The notes: generated by a model from the letters alone, not told the origin. A DNA stretch of 64,000 nt from Neobacillus ginsengisoli (GCF_030813055.1 NZ_JAUSTW010000004.1:539553-603552), one strand, 5' to 3'. Shown: positions 26,783-35,854, counted from the stretch's first letter. Numbers and translations are program-made.

Positions 26783-27405
26783 CTAGTGCCTTCCTGATTC
26801 ATATTCCTTCATGATTTTATAAAACGAATTTTTCTTTAAATCCATTTTATTCATAAATTCAACTGCCGTTATTTTGTTCTTTTTCCATGATTCATATTTA
26901 GTTTTTAAAATTGCCTTCTGTTTCTCATTTAATGATTCTAGGCTTATTTTCGGTCTGCCTAGATGTTTACCTTTTGCTTTGGCCGATTCAATTCCTTCTC
27001 GCTGCCTCCTATTAATATCCTCTCTTTCTTTTTCGGCAACAAACGAAAGAACTTGCAATACTAATTCGGAAACAAAGGTCCCTAGAGTGTCCTTGTATTG
27101 GGTTGTGTCCAGCAATGGCATATCAATTACCCTAATGTCAGCTTTTATTTCGGAAGTAATAATTTCCCATTCTTTTTTAATCTCTTTGGAATTTCGGCCA
27201 AAACGATCAATCGACTTTATATAAAGTAAGTCACCTTCACGGAAGCACTGTTTTAATGCTTTCTATTGTGGGCGATTAAAATTTTTCCCGCTTTCTTTAT
27301 CTATAAATATATCCCTTTCATTTATACCTAGTTTAAGCATTTCGTTAAGTTGACGATCAATATTTTGGTCTTTACTGCTTACTCGTATATAACCGAATAT
27401 TATCC
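26783..27405 (-). pseudogene. Serine resolvase, interrupted by a stop and joined to the integrase
   Basis: FGYIRVSSKDQNIDRQLNEM with the catalytic Ser, then ESGKNFNRPQ, an amber stop at 27263-27265, then in the same frame KALKQCFREGDLLYIKSIDR, FGRNSKEIK and the C-terminal EREDINRRQREGI and GRPKISLES. A single nonsense codon breaks an otherwise complete small resolvase of about 200 residues. The start codon is replaced by ATA where the frame joins the integrase. Unless the stop is read through, it makes no working enzyme. Confidence 0.85.
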
Positions 27406-28156
27406 CAGTAAGATTAGCCACTTCATGTAATCTAGTTCTCCAAGTGTTAGAAACCATTTCCCTACCGTCGTAAGTCAAGAAAAGGAGGTCTTCTCCAAAA
27501 TCCTCTGATTCAATAAAATACTCCTTGAGAAGCTTCATGGTCTTACTCGAAAGAGGAACTTCACGTGCTTTCCTTGTTTTGGTATTCATAGCTTCTAACT
27601 TAATTACTCCAGCTTTGAAATCAACGTTGCTCCGCTTCATTGATAATAGTTCAGAGATACGAACCATCGAATCAAGGAGAACCATGACCATAACTTTATC
27701 TCTAAAACCAACGAAAGTTGATTCATCAAAAGCGTTTAACAAAGTCTTTATTTCAGAAACAGATAAAGCTTCAATAGTATCTTCTGCTGTTTTTATTGGT
27801 TTGAACCGTTCGTGAATAGGAGTGTCAATAAGGTTCTCCAGATAACACCATCGTAGGAACGCTCTCATTGTTCTTACACGAATGTTTACAGTAGTTGGTT
27901 GAAGACCCTTATCATTCAACATGAAATCAGCCCAACCAAGAAAGACATCAAGTGTCATTTGCTCCCTTGATAAGTCTTCTTCAAGATAGTCTAGTAACCA
28001 TTGAAAGTGAATCCTATACTCCTCGATAGTACGAGGTGCTAAACCCTCAGATTGTTTAAACCACATAAACCGCTCAAACATCTCACACATTGTAAAGCTT
28101 TCAGTAACCTTTATCGATGTCATAGTTCTTCCATGTTTCCTAACACTTTTACGCAT
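27406..28156 (-). pseudogene. Tyrosine integrase, catalytic C-terminus lost
   Basis: About 250 residues: the SAM-like N-terminal domain (FKQSEGLAPRTIEEYRIHF) and half of the catalytic domain with the first Arg (VRISELLSMKRSNVDF). The HxxR box and the Tyr are absent because the frame runs into a resolvase after NLTGI. ATG at 28156 has GGAGG 8 bases upstream. Its place, directly after the tRNA-Sec 3' end and on the same strand, shows that it was the integrase of the island. Without the nucleophile it cannot recombine. Confidence 0.85.
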
Positions 28157-28292
28157 ACAAAAAACCTCCAAATATAATATTTGAAGGCTCTGAACACACA
28201 CAGTTTTAGCTTCTCGGTCGCACACAGTGTCGTTCAAAATGAACAAAAGACTGTGTAGGTGAGAAGTTCATTGATTGATTGAAAAGTCAACG

Positions 28293-28357
28293 TTGGCGGG
28301 ACTGCGTGGGAATCGAACCCACCAGACCACACACGGTGGTCTCAAGCAGTGTTGAAG
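28293..28357. repeat. Right attachment-site repeat (inside tRNA-Sec)
   Basis: It matches 10641-10705 with one mismatch, at 28351 versus 10699, which falls at the 3' side of the anticodon loop. This copy is part of the complete tRNA gene. Confidence 0.85.
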
Positions 28358-28390
28358 ACTGTGGAGGACACCAGTACCCCATTCAGCCCC
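28294..28390 (-). tRNA. selC: tRNA-Sec (anticodon UCA)
   Basis: 97 bases on the minus strand with all parts of a bacterial selenocysteine tRNA. The 8-base acceptor strand GGGGCTGA pairs at seven of eight positions with GCAGTCCC. A D stem TGGGG/CCTCA-type pairing follows. Anticodon stem CAGT/ACTG encloses loop CTTCAAC with TCA. A long variable arm has the 7-bp stem AGACCAC/GTGGTCT. The T arm is GTGGG-TTCGATT-CCCAC, and GCCA is encoded. It carries Sec to UGA codons with SECIS elements through SelB; sel genes are not in the window. Confidence 0.85.
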
Positions 28391-28536
28391 ATTTTGATAG
28401 CAAGATTATTATACTAATAAAACCAACTTGCTTACAATACTTTTCACATAATCGTAAACTTTACTACGAATACTTGTTTTATTTGGCAAAAACAGACTAT
28501 AATAAGAGGAAAAAATGTTTTTGTAGGTGAATGAGA

Positions 28537-28962
28537 ATGCTTCATGGTTGGTTTTTATGGTTTATCCTTTTTTGGATTTTCATATTGGTTTATTCTTTCG
28601 CCGTTGGCGGATTCTTTATGTTCCGAAAGTTCTTGAAAAAAATGCCCAAAGCAGACGGTAAATCCGTGATGGATTGGGAAGAACATTATGTAAACGAATC
28701 ACGTCACCTGTGGAGCGAGCAGGAAAAAGTTCTCCTGGAAGACTTAGTCAGCCCGGTACCCGAGCTTTTCCGCGACGTTGCAAGACATAAAATCGCCGGG
28801 AAAATCGGTGAAATTGCACTTAAAGAAAATGCTCCAAAAATTACTGAAGAACTTGTAATCCGCGGTTATATTCAAGCAACGCCAAAAAGAGATCATAAAT
28901 TTTTACGTAAAAAGCTTTTTGAAAATAGGATTGACGTCGCACCATATGAACATTTATTCTAA
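28537..28962 (+). CDS. yneK: YneK-like membrane-anchored protein (DUF2621)
   Basis: 141 residues: one N-terminal membrane segment (GWFLWFILFWIFILVYSFA) and a cytosolic part with KSVMDWEEHYVNES and RDVARHKIAGKIGEIAL. This is the DUF2621 family of spore formers, without known function. ATG at 28537 fits the AGGTG site; an ATG at 28531 would touch it. As in B. subtilis it faces the ccd gene cluster tail to tail. Confidence 0.85.
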   Translation: MLHGWFLWFILFWIFILVYSFAVGGFFMFRKFLKKMPKADGKSVMDWEEHYVNESRHLWSEQEKVLLEDLVSPVPELFRDVARHKIAGKIGEIALKENAPKITEELVIRGYIQATPKRDHKFLRKKLFENRIDVAPYEHLF

Positions 28963-28990
28963 ACCGTCCAGCAGTGTGGATGGTTTTTAT
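28961..28990 (+). terminator. yneK terminator
   Basis: ACCGTCC and GGATGGT pair around an 8-base loop and are followed by T residues, directly after the yneK stop. Confidence 0.7.
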
Positions 28991-29014
28991 TTTTCAAAAA
29001 AGTGTCAAATTGAA

Positions 29015-29050
29015 CATAAAAACACTGATCCTCATAGAGAACCAGTGCTA
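29015..29050 (-). terminator. ccdC terminator
   Basis: On the minus strand CACTGGT pairs with ATCAGTG, followed by TTTTTA, 16 bases after the ccdC stop. Confidence 0.65.
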
Positions 29051-29065
29051 TCTTAATAAACAAAT

Positions 29066-29542
29066 TTAATTTTTCACACTATGCAACTGATTAAAGAGCC
29101 TTTTATAATCTCTAAACATCGCAAGACGCCAAGGGACAATCATGCTGAAGGCAAGAAGGAAGAACATTCCGCCTAATTGGGTGTAGACGATCGTTGCACT
29201 TAATACTGCTTTCATAATAATCCTGACAATCAATAATCCGATCAAAATAAAGATAAAAGCTTTTGAGCGCTTCAAATAAATATCATTATCACGAATCTCG
29301 AACTTTGAGGTCTTGATTAGTAAAATGGAAAAAAGCATCCCCACTATGATAGCTTCGATGATTTCCATCGGAGTTAATTGAAATTGCGGGAACAAATACA
29401 TCAGTGCCCCCGTACTCATGAAAAATGGCGGCAAAATAATTTTTTTCGCATTCGTCGGTTTTTTTGCGGCTTTTAAACGGATGAACAAGACGAAAACGGC
29501 CATAAAAGCCGCGCCAATCGAAGAAGCAACAACCATGTTCAT
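29066..29542 (-). CDS. yneJ: CcdC-family membrane protein (YneJ)
   Basis: 158 residues with about five hydrophobic segments, and motifs PPFFMSTGALMYL and DNDIYLKRSKAF. It corresponds to YneJ/CcdC, encoded with CcdA and the response regulator YneI in B. subtilis. Its function is not settled; gene order links it to cytochrome c maturation. It is the last gene of the ccdA-yneI-yneJ group, which is on the minus strand here. Confidence 0.85.
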   Translation of the reverse strand: MNMVVASSIGAAFMAVFVLFIRLKAAKKPTNAKKIILPPFFMSTGALMYLFPQFQLTPMEIIEAIIVGMLFSILLIKTSKFEIRDNDIYLKRSKAFIFILIGLLIVRIIMKAVLSATIVYTQLGGMFFLLAFSMIVPWRLAMFRDYKRLFNQLHSVKN

Positions 29543-29708
29543 TGGAACTCATTCCTTATCTAATTATTTTCATACTCATTATATATCAAACAAAAGAAAT
29601 AAGAAAAAAATATCTACATATTATTTATCTTTTTTTGTTACCAAAAATGGATAACTACCAAAAAAAGATAAAAAACAAAAACCATTTCAGGAGTCCCGTA
29701 AATGGTTA

Positions 29709-30068
29709 CTATTTTAATGCTCTGTTGATGGCATCAAGAACTCGGCAATCATCAAATGGTTTCACAATAAAGTCTTTAGCGCCGGATTCAATCGCTTCGA
29801 CGATGATTTTTTGCTGACCCATGGATGAGCACATAATAATTTTTGCATTAGGAAATTCATTTCGAATAATTCTGACTGCTTCAAGACCGCTCATTTCCGG
29901 CATCGTAATATCCATGGTCACAATATCCGGCTTTAATTCGCGAAATAACTGAATTGCCACCTTCCCGTTTTCCGCTTCCCCTACCACTGTATGGTCAGTT
30001 TGATTTAAGATTTTAGTTAATGTCACTCGCATCAGTTTTTTATCATCCACAATTAATATTCTTGCCAA
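29709..30068 (-). CDS. yneI: CheY-like response regulator (YneI/CcdB)
   Basis: 119 residues, a lone receiver domain. ILIVDDKKLMRVTL supplies the acidic pair, PDIVTMDITMPEMSG the phosphorylated Asp, SSMGQQK the Thr/Ser position and DFIVKPFD the Lys. No output domain follows. TTG at 30068 is chosen because AAGGGGGAG lies 5 bases before it. The sensor is not in the window. Confidence 0.88.
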   Translation of the reverse strand: MARILIVDDKKLMRVTLTKILNQTDHTVVGEAENGKVAIQLFRELKPDIVTMDITMPEMSGLEAVRIIRNEFPNAKIIMCSSMGQQKIIVEAIESGAKDFIVKPFDDCRVLDAINRALK

Positions 30069-30203
30069 CACAGCTCCCCCTTGAGTCACCAAGGATGCTC
30101 ATATCAGAATCTAGCATCCTCGAAATCAAAGTATCCAATATTAGACTATTTACTATAAAATATAAAGAATCTTAGCAAGAATATCAAATCATTTCCAGAA
30201 GAA

Positions 30204-30911
30204 TTAAAATCCTGAGAAGTTACCAAACAATCCTTGGAAAATGGTTATGATTTTGGTCATCCAATCGAAAAAGAGGACAATCCCCATGACAATCATGATG
30301 TAACCGCCAATTTTCACAATCTTCCCACTGTGCTTCCGAATCCATTTCATCCGTCCAACAAAGAAAGATAGGATGAGAAATGGTACGGCGAAACCAAGCG
30401 AATAAGCAATCATGTATAAAACACCTGATCCCGGATTTGATGCAGCCAGAAGGATTACCGATGATAGAATTGGACCTGTACAAGGCGTCCAGCCTGCAGC
30501 AAATGCCATCCCAATAAGGATTGAGCCAATATAACCTGAAGGACGATTTTTAAATTCGAAACGACGATCCTTCATCATAAATTCCGGATTTAATATCCCA
30601 ACAATCATTAATCCAAAGAAAACGATAAAGATTCCGCCCAATTGTCGGATCAAGGTTTGGTATTCAAGGAAAAAACGGCCAATAAAGGATGTACCGAAAC
30701 CGATTGCTATAAAAATGATGGAAAACCCTAATAGGAAAAACAACGTATGAAACAGGCTTCGCTTTTGAAGCATCGCATTTTCACTTTTTAACTCTCCGAC
30801 TGACATTCCGGTGATATACGATAAAAACGCCGGATATAAGGGTAGGCAGCAAGGTGAAATAAAACTCAAAAATCCCGCTCCCACTGCTAAGAATATATTT
30901 ACGTCATGCAT
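30204..30911 (-). CDS. ccdA: Cytochrome c biogenesis thiol transporter CcdA
   Basis: 235 residues, six helices. The two membrane cysteines stand in [19 protein letters not shown] and [13 protein letters not shown], the DsbD/CcdA pattern. It passes electrons from cytosolic thioredoxin across the membrane to reduce extracytoplasmic thiols for cytochrome c and spore-coat maturation. ATG at 30911 has GGGAGTG upstream; a farther ATG exists at 30941. Confidence 0.9.
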   Translation of the reverse strand: MHDVNIFLAVGAGFLSFISPCCLPLYPAFLSYITGMSVGELKSENAMLQKRSLFHTLFFLLGFSIIFIAIGFGTSFIGRFFLEYQTLIRQLGGIFIVFFGLMIVGILNPEFMMKDRRFEFKNRPSGYIGSILIGMAFAAGWTPCTGPILSSVILLAASNPGSGVLYMIAYSLGFAVPFLILSFFVGRMKWIRKHSGKIVKIGGYIMIVMGIVLFFDWMTKIITIFQGLFGNFSGF

Positions 30912-31193
30912 ATTAACACTCCCACTATAGTCGATACTCATTCATTCTAACAAAACTTTAAACCAAAAGATAATGGGTATCATGAATATTTTGTGACTCA
31001 ATCAAAAAATTTCCATTAACTTTCATAAATCTATCAAAATTTGAAATAATTACCTTTGTTTATGGATATTTTTTTACAAATCTCCTTTGAATTTATTCCC
31101 ATCATAGGTTATACTAGTAAAACAAAATGATAGTTTCTTGTAAATTTCATTTTGTCGCAAATTTTTGGAGTTTCTCCAGAAAGGACATCGGCC

Positions 31194-31370
31194 GTGATCA
31201 AACAAGATTTAATCACATTAATTGAAAAAAAGCGGGCTGAATTAATTCAAGTCGCGATCACTAACGGCTTAAGTTCCTCCATTGCTATACGCTACAGTCA
31301 GGAACTTGACAATCTATTAAATGAATATAATCGAATTTACATAAAAAAGGTCCAAACTGCAGGCTTCTAA
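31194..31370 (+). CDS. Spo0E-like aspartyl-phosphate phosphatase
   Basis: 58 residues forming two helices, with the family signature SQELDNLLNEY. Spo0E-type proteins remove phosphate from Spo0A and so delay sporulation. GTG at 31194 has AAAGGA 8 bases upstream; the longer frame from 31152 has no ribosome binding site. It lies where B. subtilis has ynzD, next to ccdA. Confidence 0.85.
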   Translation: MIKQDLITLIEKKRAELIQVAITNGLSSSIAIRYSQELDNLLNEYNRIYIKKVQTAGF

Positions 31371-31376
31371 GACTGC

Positions 31377-31408
31377 ACAAAAATCCCGGGTTAAACCGGG
31401 ATTTTTCC
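31377..31408. terminator. Bidirectional terminator
   Basis: AAAAATCCCGG and CCGGGATTTTT form a perfect stem with T runs on both strands. It ends the Spo0E-like gene from the left and the ABC exporter operon from the right. Confidence 0.9.
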
Positions 31409-31410
31409 TT

Positions 31411-33204
31411 TTATTGGGCAACGTCCTCTAAGCGTTCAACAGCTCCATTTTGTAATAAGAACATTTTATGATATAAACCGCCAAGTGCAAGAAGATCTTG
31501 ATGTGTTCCTCGTTCGATAATTTCACCATGGTGAAGAACAAGAATTAAATCAGCATCCTGTATCGTTGATAAACGATGCGCGATCGCAATTGTCGTCCGT
31601 CCTTTGCGCATTTTCGCTAAAGCTGTTTGAATTGCCTCTTCTGTTTCGGTGTCAATATTAGCGGTTGCCTCATCAAGAACAAGAATTTTCGGATTGGCTG
31701 CAATGGTCCTTGCAAAGGCAATTAATTGCCTTTGTCCGCTAGAAAACGCAGCACCCCTTTCCACGACCCTATGATGATACCGATCTTCCAGTTTTTCAAT
31801 AAACGAATGAGCTTGAACAAATGTTGCCGCTTCCTCCACCTCTTCGTCTGTTAATTCTGTATTATGGAGACGAATATTATCCTTCACTGTTCCATAAAAC
31901 AAAAATGGATCCTGTAGGACGAGACCCATTTTGTCTCGAAGTTCATTTTTGGTGAAGTTTCGTATGGATTCACCATCAATTAAAATTTCCCCGCGCTCAA
32001 ATTCATAAAATCGCATCAATAAATTGATAATCGAGCTTTTTCCACTACCTGTATGACCAACAAGTGCCACCGTTTCTCCGGGATTGGCGGTATAGGAAAT
32101 ATGTTTTAATACATCACGTTTTCCATCGTAGGAAAAGCTTAAATTCTTAAATTCAATTTTTCCTTTTTCAATCGATTTCGTTTTTTCTGCATTTTGCGAT
32201 GGTGCCAATTCCCGCTCGTCTAACAGTTTAAAAACTCTTGATCCCGCTACAATGGCTTGTTGGTATAAAGAAAGCCTCATCATCATTTGGTTGACCGGTT
32301 CAAAAAATCGGTCCAAATAACTGAAAAACGCGTATAATACCCCGATTTGGACAGTGTGCTGAAATGAGGCAATTCCGAAATAACTGATGACGATAATTAG
32401 ACCGAATATATAAATTAAATCAATCGCCGGCCTTAATAACAGGCTATCGATTTTAATATTCCTCATACCTGCCTTGAAATGCTGCTCATTGATCTCGCCG
32501 AACTCCTTTCGCAGCCGTTTTTCCTGGCGAAATACCTGGATGATTGCCATTCCCTGCAAGGATTCACTTAGCTTGGCATTCAACTGGCTAAGTCTTTCCC
32601 GCATATCAGAATAAAAGCGCGAACTTAATTTCCTGTATAAGTTCATGACAAACAATAGAATCGGAATGATGAACAAGCATAAAAACGCAAGCTTCACATT
32701 TAAAATAAACATCGCAATGAATATGCCAGTCAGTAAAAATCCGCTCTGGATAAACGTTGCTAAGACGGTCACAAACATATCTTTAATGGCTTCCGTATCA
32801 TTCGTGACCCTGGAAACAATGCTCCCTGCAGGTGTGGTGTCAAAATACTTTAGGCCCAGTGACTGTACCTTCGAAAAAACATCAATGCGAAGCTGTTGAA
32901 TAATTTTTAAGGCAATTTCCTGAAATTTCACCAATTGAAAAAACATAATGACGGATTTAGCAATTTGAATCCCCATATATAGTGATCCAAGAATTAGCAA
33001 AGGCTGAAAAGCGAGCTTCCCGGGTGTTAAATAATCATCGATGAAATTTTTGACTAAAAGCGGTCCGACGATGTCTCCCAATGTGGTCAAAAGCAGCAGA
33101 CTAAAGGCCCAGGTTAATGATTTTTTATACGGCTTTGTATAGGAAAGAAGGCGATATAATACCCCTCGTTGCTCCTTCTCTGTCAACAATACAGGCTTTT
33201 CCAT
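31411..33204 (-). CDS. ABC exporter half, catalytic subunit (BmrD/YknV-like)
   Basis: 597 residues: six helices, then an ATPase with VGHTGSGKSSIINLL (Walker A), a non-standard signature FSSGQRQL, and ILVLDEATANID (Walker B with catalytic Glu). ATG at 33204 has GGAGG 8 bases before it and lies one base after the stop of the partner gene, so the two are made together as a heterodimer. Relatives export drugs or peptides in Bacillus. The substrate is unknown. Confidence 0.87.
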   Translation of the reverse strand: MEKPVLLTEKEQRGVLYRLLSYTKPYKKSLTWAFSLLLLTTLGDIVGPLLVKNFIDDYLTPGKLAFQPLLILGSLYMGIQIAKSVIMFFQLVKFQEIALKIIQQLRIDVFSKVQSLGLKYFDTTPAGSIVSRVTNDTEAIKDMFVTVLATFIQSGFLLTGIFIAMFILNVKLAFLCLFIIPILLFVMNLYRKLSSRFYSDMRERLSQLNAKLSESLQGMAIIQVFRQEKRLRKEFGEINEQHFKAGMRNIKIDSLLLRPAIDLIYIFGLIIVISYFGIASFQHTVQIGVLYAFFSYLDRFFEPVNQMMMRLSLYQQAIVAGSRVFKLLDERELAPSQNAEKTKSIEKGKIEFKNLSFSYDGKRDVLKHISYTANPGETVALVGHTGSGKSSIINLLMRFYEFERGEILIDGESIRNFTKNELRDKMGLVLQDPFLFYGTVKDNIRLHNTELTDEEVEEAATFVQAHSFIEKLEDRYHHRVVERGAAFSSGQRQLIAFARTIAANPKILVLDEATANIDTETEEAIQTALAKMRKGRTTIAIAHRLSTIQDADLILVLHHGEIIERGTHQDLLALGGLYHKMFLLQNGAVERLEDVAQ

Positions 33205-33205
33205 G

Positions 33206-34957
33206 TTAATGTCCTCCATGCTCTACTAACTCTTCTAACTGCTGACGCAAATACATCTCCTTGTACCACCCTCCACTATTCATTAGAACTTCATGCGTAC
33301 CTCTTTCGATTATCTTGCCGTCCTCTAGGATAAGTATCAATGTTGCGTGTTGGATAGCGCTTAAACGGTGAGAAGTAATAATGGTGGTCTTCCCCTCCCG
33401 CTCTTCCCTGAGAGCCGAAAGTATCGCTTCTTCTGTTTTAGCATCTACTGCCGATAAGGAATCATCTAGGATTAAAACTTCCGGATTCATCAGTATGGCA
33501 CGGGATATGGAAATACGCTGTTTCTGCCCTCCCGATAATGAGACGCCCCGTTCGCCAACCACCGTCTGATAACCATCGGTAAATTGCAGAATATCCTGAT
33601 GGATACTTGCTAATTTGGCAGCGCCTTCAATTTCATCATGCTTTGCGTGCGGATTTGTAAACGCAATGTTTTCGGCCACTGTTGCTGAGAATAAAAAATG
33701 GTCCTGAGGAACATAGCCAATAGCTTCACGTAATTTTTCAAGCTTATATTCCTGAATGGTTTTTCCGCCAAAAGTGATTTCGCCTTTATACCTCTCATAC
33801 TCCCGAATAAGAAGCTTTAACAGAGTTGTCTTTCCTGACCCGGTTTTACCAACGATTCCAAGTGTTTCTCCTGATTTTAATGAAAAGGAAATATCCTTCA
33901 AAATCGCCTCTTTTTCACCCGGATAAATAAATTCAGCTATCTTATATTCGATATCGCCGCTTGGCATGATTGCTAATACCCTTTCATTGTCAGTAATCTC
34001 TACTGATTCACTTAGTAGAGCAGTAACCCGGTCATAAGAAGCGCGGCCCCGCTCAACAATATTAAACAACCAGCCAAATGCCAGCATCGGCCAAATGAGT
34101 AAACCTAAATAAGTAGTAAACGATATTAATTGTCCAATTGTTAATTCGCCAGCCAACACATATTTTGCTCCAAACACAATGGATAAAAAAAAGGAGATTC
34201 CAACAATAATCGAAATCGTCGGGTCATAAAGAGAATCAATTTTGGCCACTATGATATTTTTTTGGACAACATCCTCTGATTGCTTTCGGAAATCTTCAAT
34301 ATCCTCCTGTTCCTGGCCGAAGGTTTTGATGACTTTAATACCGGTAATACTTTCTTGTGTTTTATCATTTAAGGATGAAAATGCTTCTTGCGCCTTATGG
34401 AAGGTCCGATGCAGCATCGTCCCAAACCAGCTTGTCAACATCGCCATAAATGGCATGGGAATCAAACAAATCAGTGTCAATTTCCAGCTGATTGTGACTG
34501 CCATGGTGATAATGACAAATCCACCCGTGGAGAGAGAATCAACTAAGGTTAACACCCCCGCCCCGGCAGTTTGCTGAATGGCCTGTAAGTCATTAGTTGC
34601 ATGGGCCATTAGGTCGCCAATCCTTCGTTTTTGGTAGAATGCCGGTGACATATTCGTAAAATGCTGATACAAACGATTTCTTAATATTTTGCTAAGCTTT
34701 ACCGATGAACCAAAAATCATGATTCGCCAATAGTATCTCAGGATATAGGTCGCCAGTCCCACCATTGTAAGGACAATCACCCATTTCACGATTAGCCCTT
34801 TTGTCATCGTTCCATTTTTTATATGGTCCGCAATGATACCAATGACCTTGGGCGGCACCAACTGAAGCAGTGCCACAAACAACAGGAGCAGAATTCCTGA
34901 TATGTACGCTTTTTTCTCTTGTTTAAAAAACCAACCCAGGTCTAAAAAAACCTTCAT
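33206..34957 (-). CDS. ABC exporter half, degenerate-site subunit (BmrC/YknU-like)
   Basis: 583 residues with helices and ATPase: VGKTGSGKTTLLKLL (Walker A), LSGGQKQRISI (normal signature) and VLILDDSLSAVD, where Asp replaces the catalytic Glu. In heterodimeric exporters such as BmrCD one ATP site is degenerate in this way, which fits the partner gene downstream. ATG at 34957 has GGGGG 7 bases upstream. In B. subtilis no ABC pair stands between ynzD and yneF, so this looks like a lineage insertion. Confidence 0.87.
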   Translation of the reverse strand: MKVFLDLGWFFKQEKKAYISGILLLLFVALLQLVPPKVIGIIADHIKNGTMTKGLIVKWVIVLTMVGLATYILRYYWRIMIFGSSVKLSKILRNRLYQHFTNMSPAFYQKRRIGDLMAHATNDLQAIQQTAGAGVLTLVDSLSTGGFVIITMAVTISWKLTLICLIPMPFMAMLTSWFGTMLHRTFHKAQEAFSSLNDKTQESITGIKVIKTFGQEQEDIEDFRKQSEDVVQKNIIVAKIDSLYDPTISIIVGISFFLSIVFGAKYVLAGELTIGQLISFTTYLGLLIWPMLAFGWLFNIVERGRASYDRVTALLSESVEITDNERVLAIMPSGDIEYKIAEFIYPGEKEAILKDISFSLKSGETLGIVGKTGSGKTTLLKLLIREYERYKGEITFGGKTIQEYKLEKLREAIGYVPQDHFLFSATVAENIAFTNPHAKHDEIEGAAKLASIHQDILQFTDGYQTVVGERGVSLSGGQKQRISISRAILMNPEVLILDDSLSAVDAKTEEAILSALREEREGKTTIITSHRLSAIQHATLILILEDGKIIERGTHEVLMNSGGWYKEMYLRQQLEELVEHGGH

Positions 34958-35085
34958 GTTCACACCCCCGAAAGCTTATATGTATCTATCTTTTCGAAAA
35001 AATCAAACATGCGTAGAGTTTTAATTTTAACAAAAATTCTCAAAATAATAAATATTTAGAAACAATATTCAAGCTAAAGATATGA

Positions 35086-35116
35086 AAAAAGCACCCATAC
35101 GATATGAGTGCTTGTC
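35086..35116 (-). terminator. yneF terminator
   Basis: AAGCACTCATA and TATGGGTGCTT pair on the minus strand and are followed by TTTT, just after the yneF stop. Confidence 0.8.
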
Positions 35117-35122
35117 CATTTA

Positions 35123-35335
35123 TTATTTTGATTGCTTATTCATGGCGGCCATCATTTGGTTGATCTTCTTTTGAGAAGGCTTCATACCCATTTGCATCAT
35201 CATCATTTTTAGCATTTGTTCGTTAATTGGTGGATTTTTCTTTAAATAGCTCATCATATATTTACGAGCAATGAAAAATCCTAGTGCTACACCAGCTGCT
35301 AAGCATAGTATACCTACTAGAATGTACATACCCAT
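35123..35335 (-). CDS. yneF: YneF, small membrane protein (UPF0154)
   Basis: 70 residues: one N-terminal membrane segment ending [13 protein letters not shown], then a Met-rich cytosolic tail [22 protein letters not shown]. This is the UPF0154 family, conserved in Firmicutes without known role. ATG at 35335 has GGAGGAAG upstream; an earlier frame start overlaps that site. Confidence 0.9.
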   Translation of the reverse strand: MGMYILVGILCLAAGVALGFFIARKYMMSYLKKNPPINEQMLKMMMMQMGMKPSQKKINQMMAAMNKQSK

Positions 35336-35413
35336 TAAACTTCCTCCTTCATGTTGTCTACCATACAGTGTACTAAATAAAATGGGAATACACAATATCA
35401 ACTCAGCTTTAAA

Positions 35414-35854
35414 TTAGACAAATTTACGTTCTTTTATCGGCTTTAACCAGCCAAAACGCTGATGTTCAAAATCTATGGCTAAAAAAGAAGATTCGCACTT
35501 TCTCAATACTTCAAAAAATGCTGTTTCTGCTTCATAGCTTCCACTTGCTTCTACTGTAATTAATTCTTGATAAACTTCCAGCTTTGCCGTGCTTAGCTTA
35601 CCGCTTAGTTCAATTGAGTATGTACCATGATCTGCACGAAAGCCTTTAATTTTCCTTAATTGTTTTTGAATAAGCTGATGAATTTTTAAAACTTCCAGCG
35701 TTTTTGTTATATAGTTAATTTGTTTTTGTGTAATAAATTTAAGCTCGCCGTTTGCTTTTTCATGTTCCTGAAAAAGTTGAAAAAACATGAGCTCTCTTCC
35801 GAAGTAATGGGCGGCAAATTCATCTTCTATTAAATATAGCTGATATTTTCTCAC
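35414..35854 (-). CDS. sirA: Sporulation inhibitor of replication SirA
   Basis: 146 residues beginning VRKYQLYLIEDEFAAHYFG and ending FGWLKPIKERKFV, the SirA (YneE) pattern. SirA binds domain I of DnaA at the start of sporulation and blocks new rounds of replication. GTG at 35854 has AAGGAG 8 bases upstream. Gene order (tkt, sirA, yneF) is as in B. subtilis. Confidence 0.9.
   Translation of the reverse strand: MRKYQLYLIEDEFAAHYFGRELMFFQLFQEHEKANGELKFITQKQINYITKTLEVLKIHQLIQKQLRKIKGFRADHGTYSIELSGKLSTAKLEVYQELITVEASGSYEAETAFFEVLRKCESSFLAIDFEHQRFGWLKPIKERKFV

Larger units (their letters stand above)
10641..28357. mobile_element. Integrative island in tRNA-Sec carrying citrate/tricarballylate genes
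   Basis: About 17.7 kb bounded by the 65-bp direct repeats. The intact tRNA gene is at the right with a recombinase gene directly downstream of its 3' end, as in canonical tRNA-integrated elements. Cargo: tcuBA-like genes, a prpF-family gene, cit genes, a malic-enzyme-family gene, transporters and a LysR regulator, most of them on the minus strand. The integrase has lost its catalytic C-terminus and no conjugation or replication genes are seen. The island therefore probably cannot move by itself. The yneK-side core genome resumes directly at the right. Confidence 0.85.

Noticed and set aside
28279..28530. Rightward 83-codon frame across the tRNA-Sec gene
   Set aside because: It overlaps the tRNA on the opposite strand, has no ribosome binding site, and its early part is just the complement of the tRNA.
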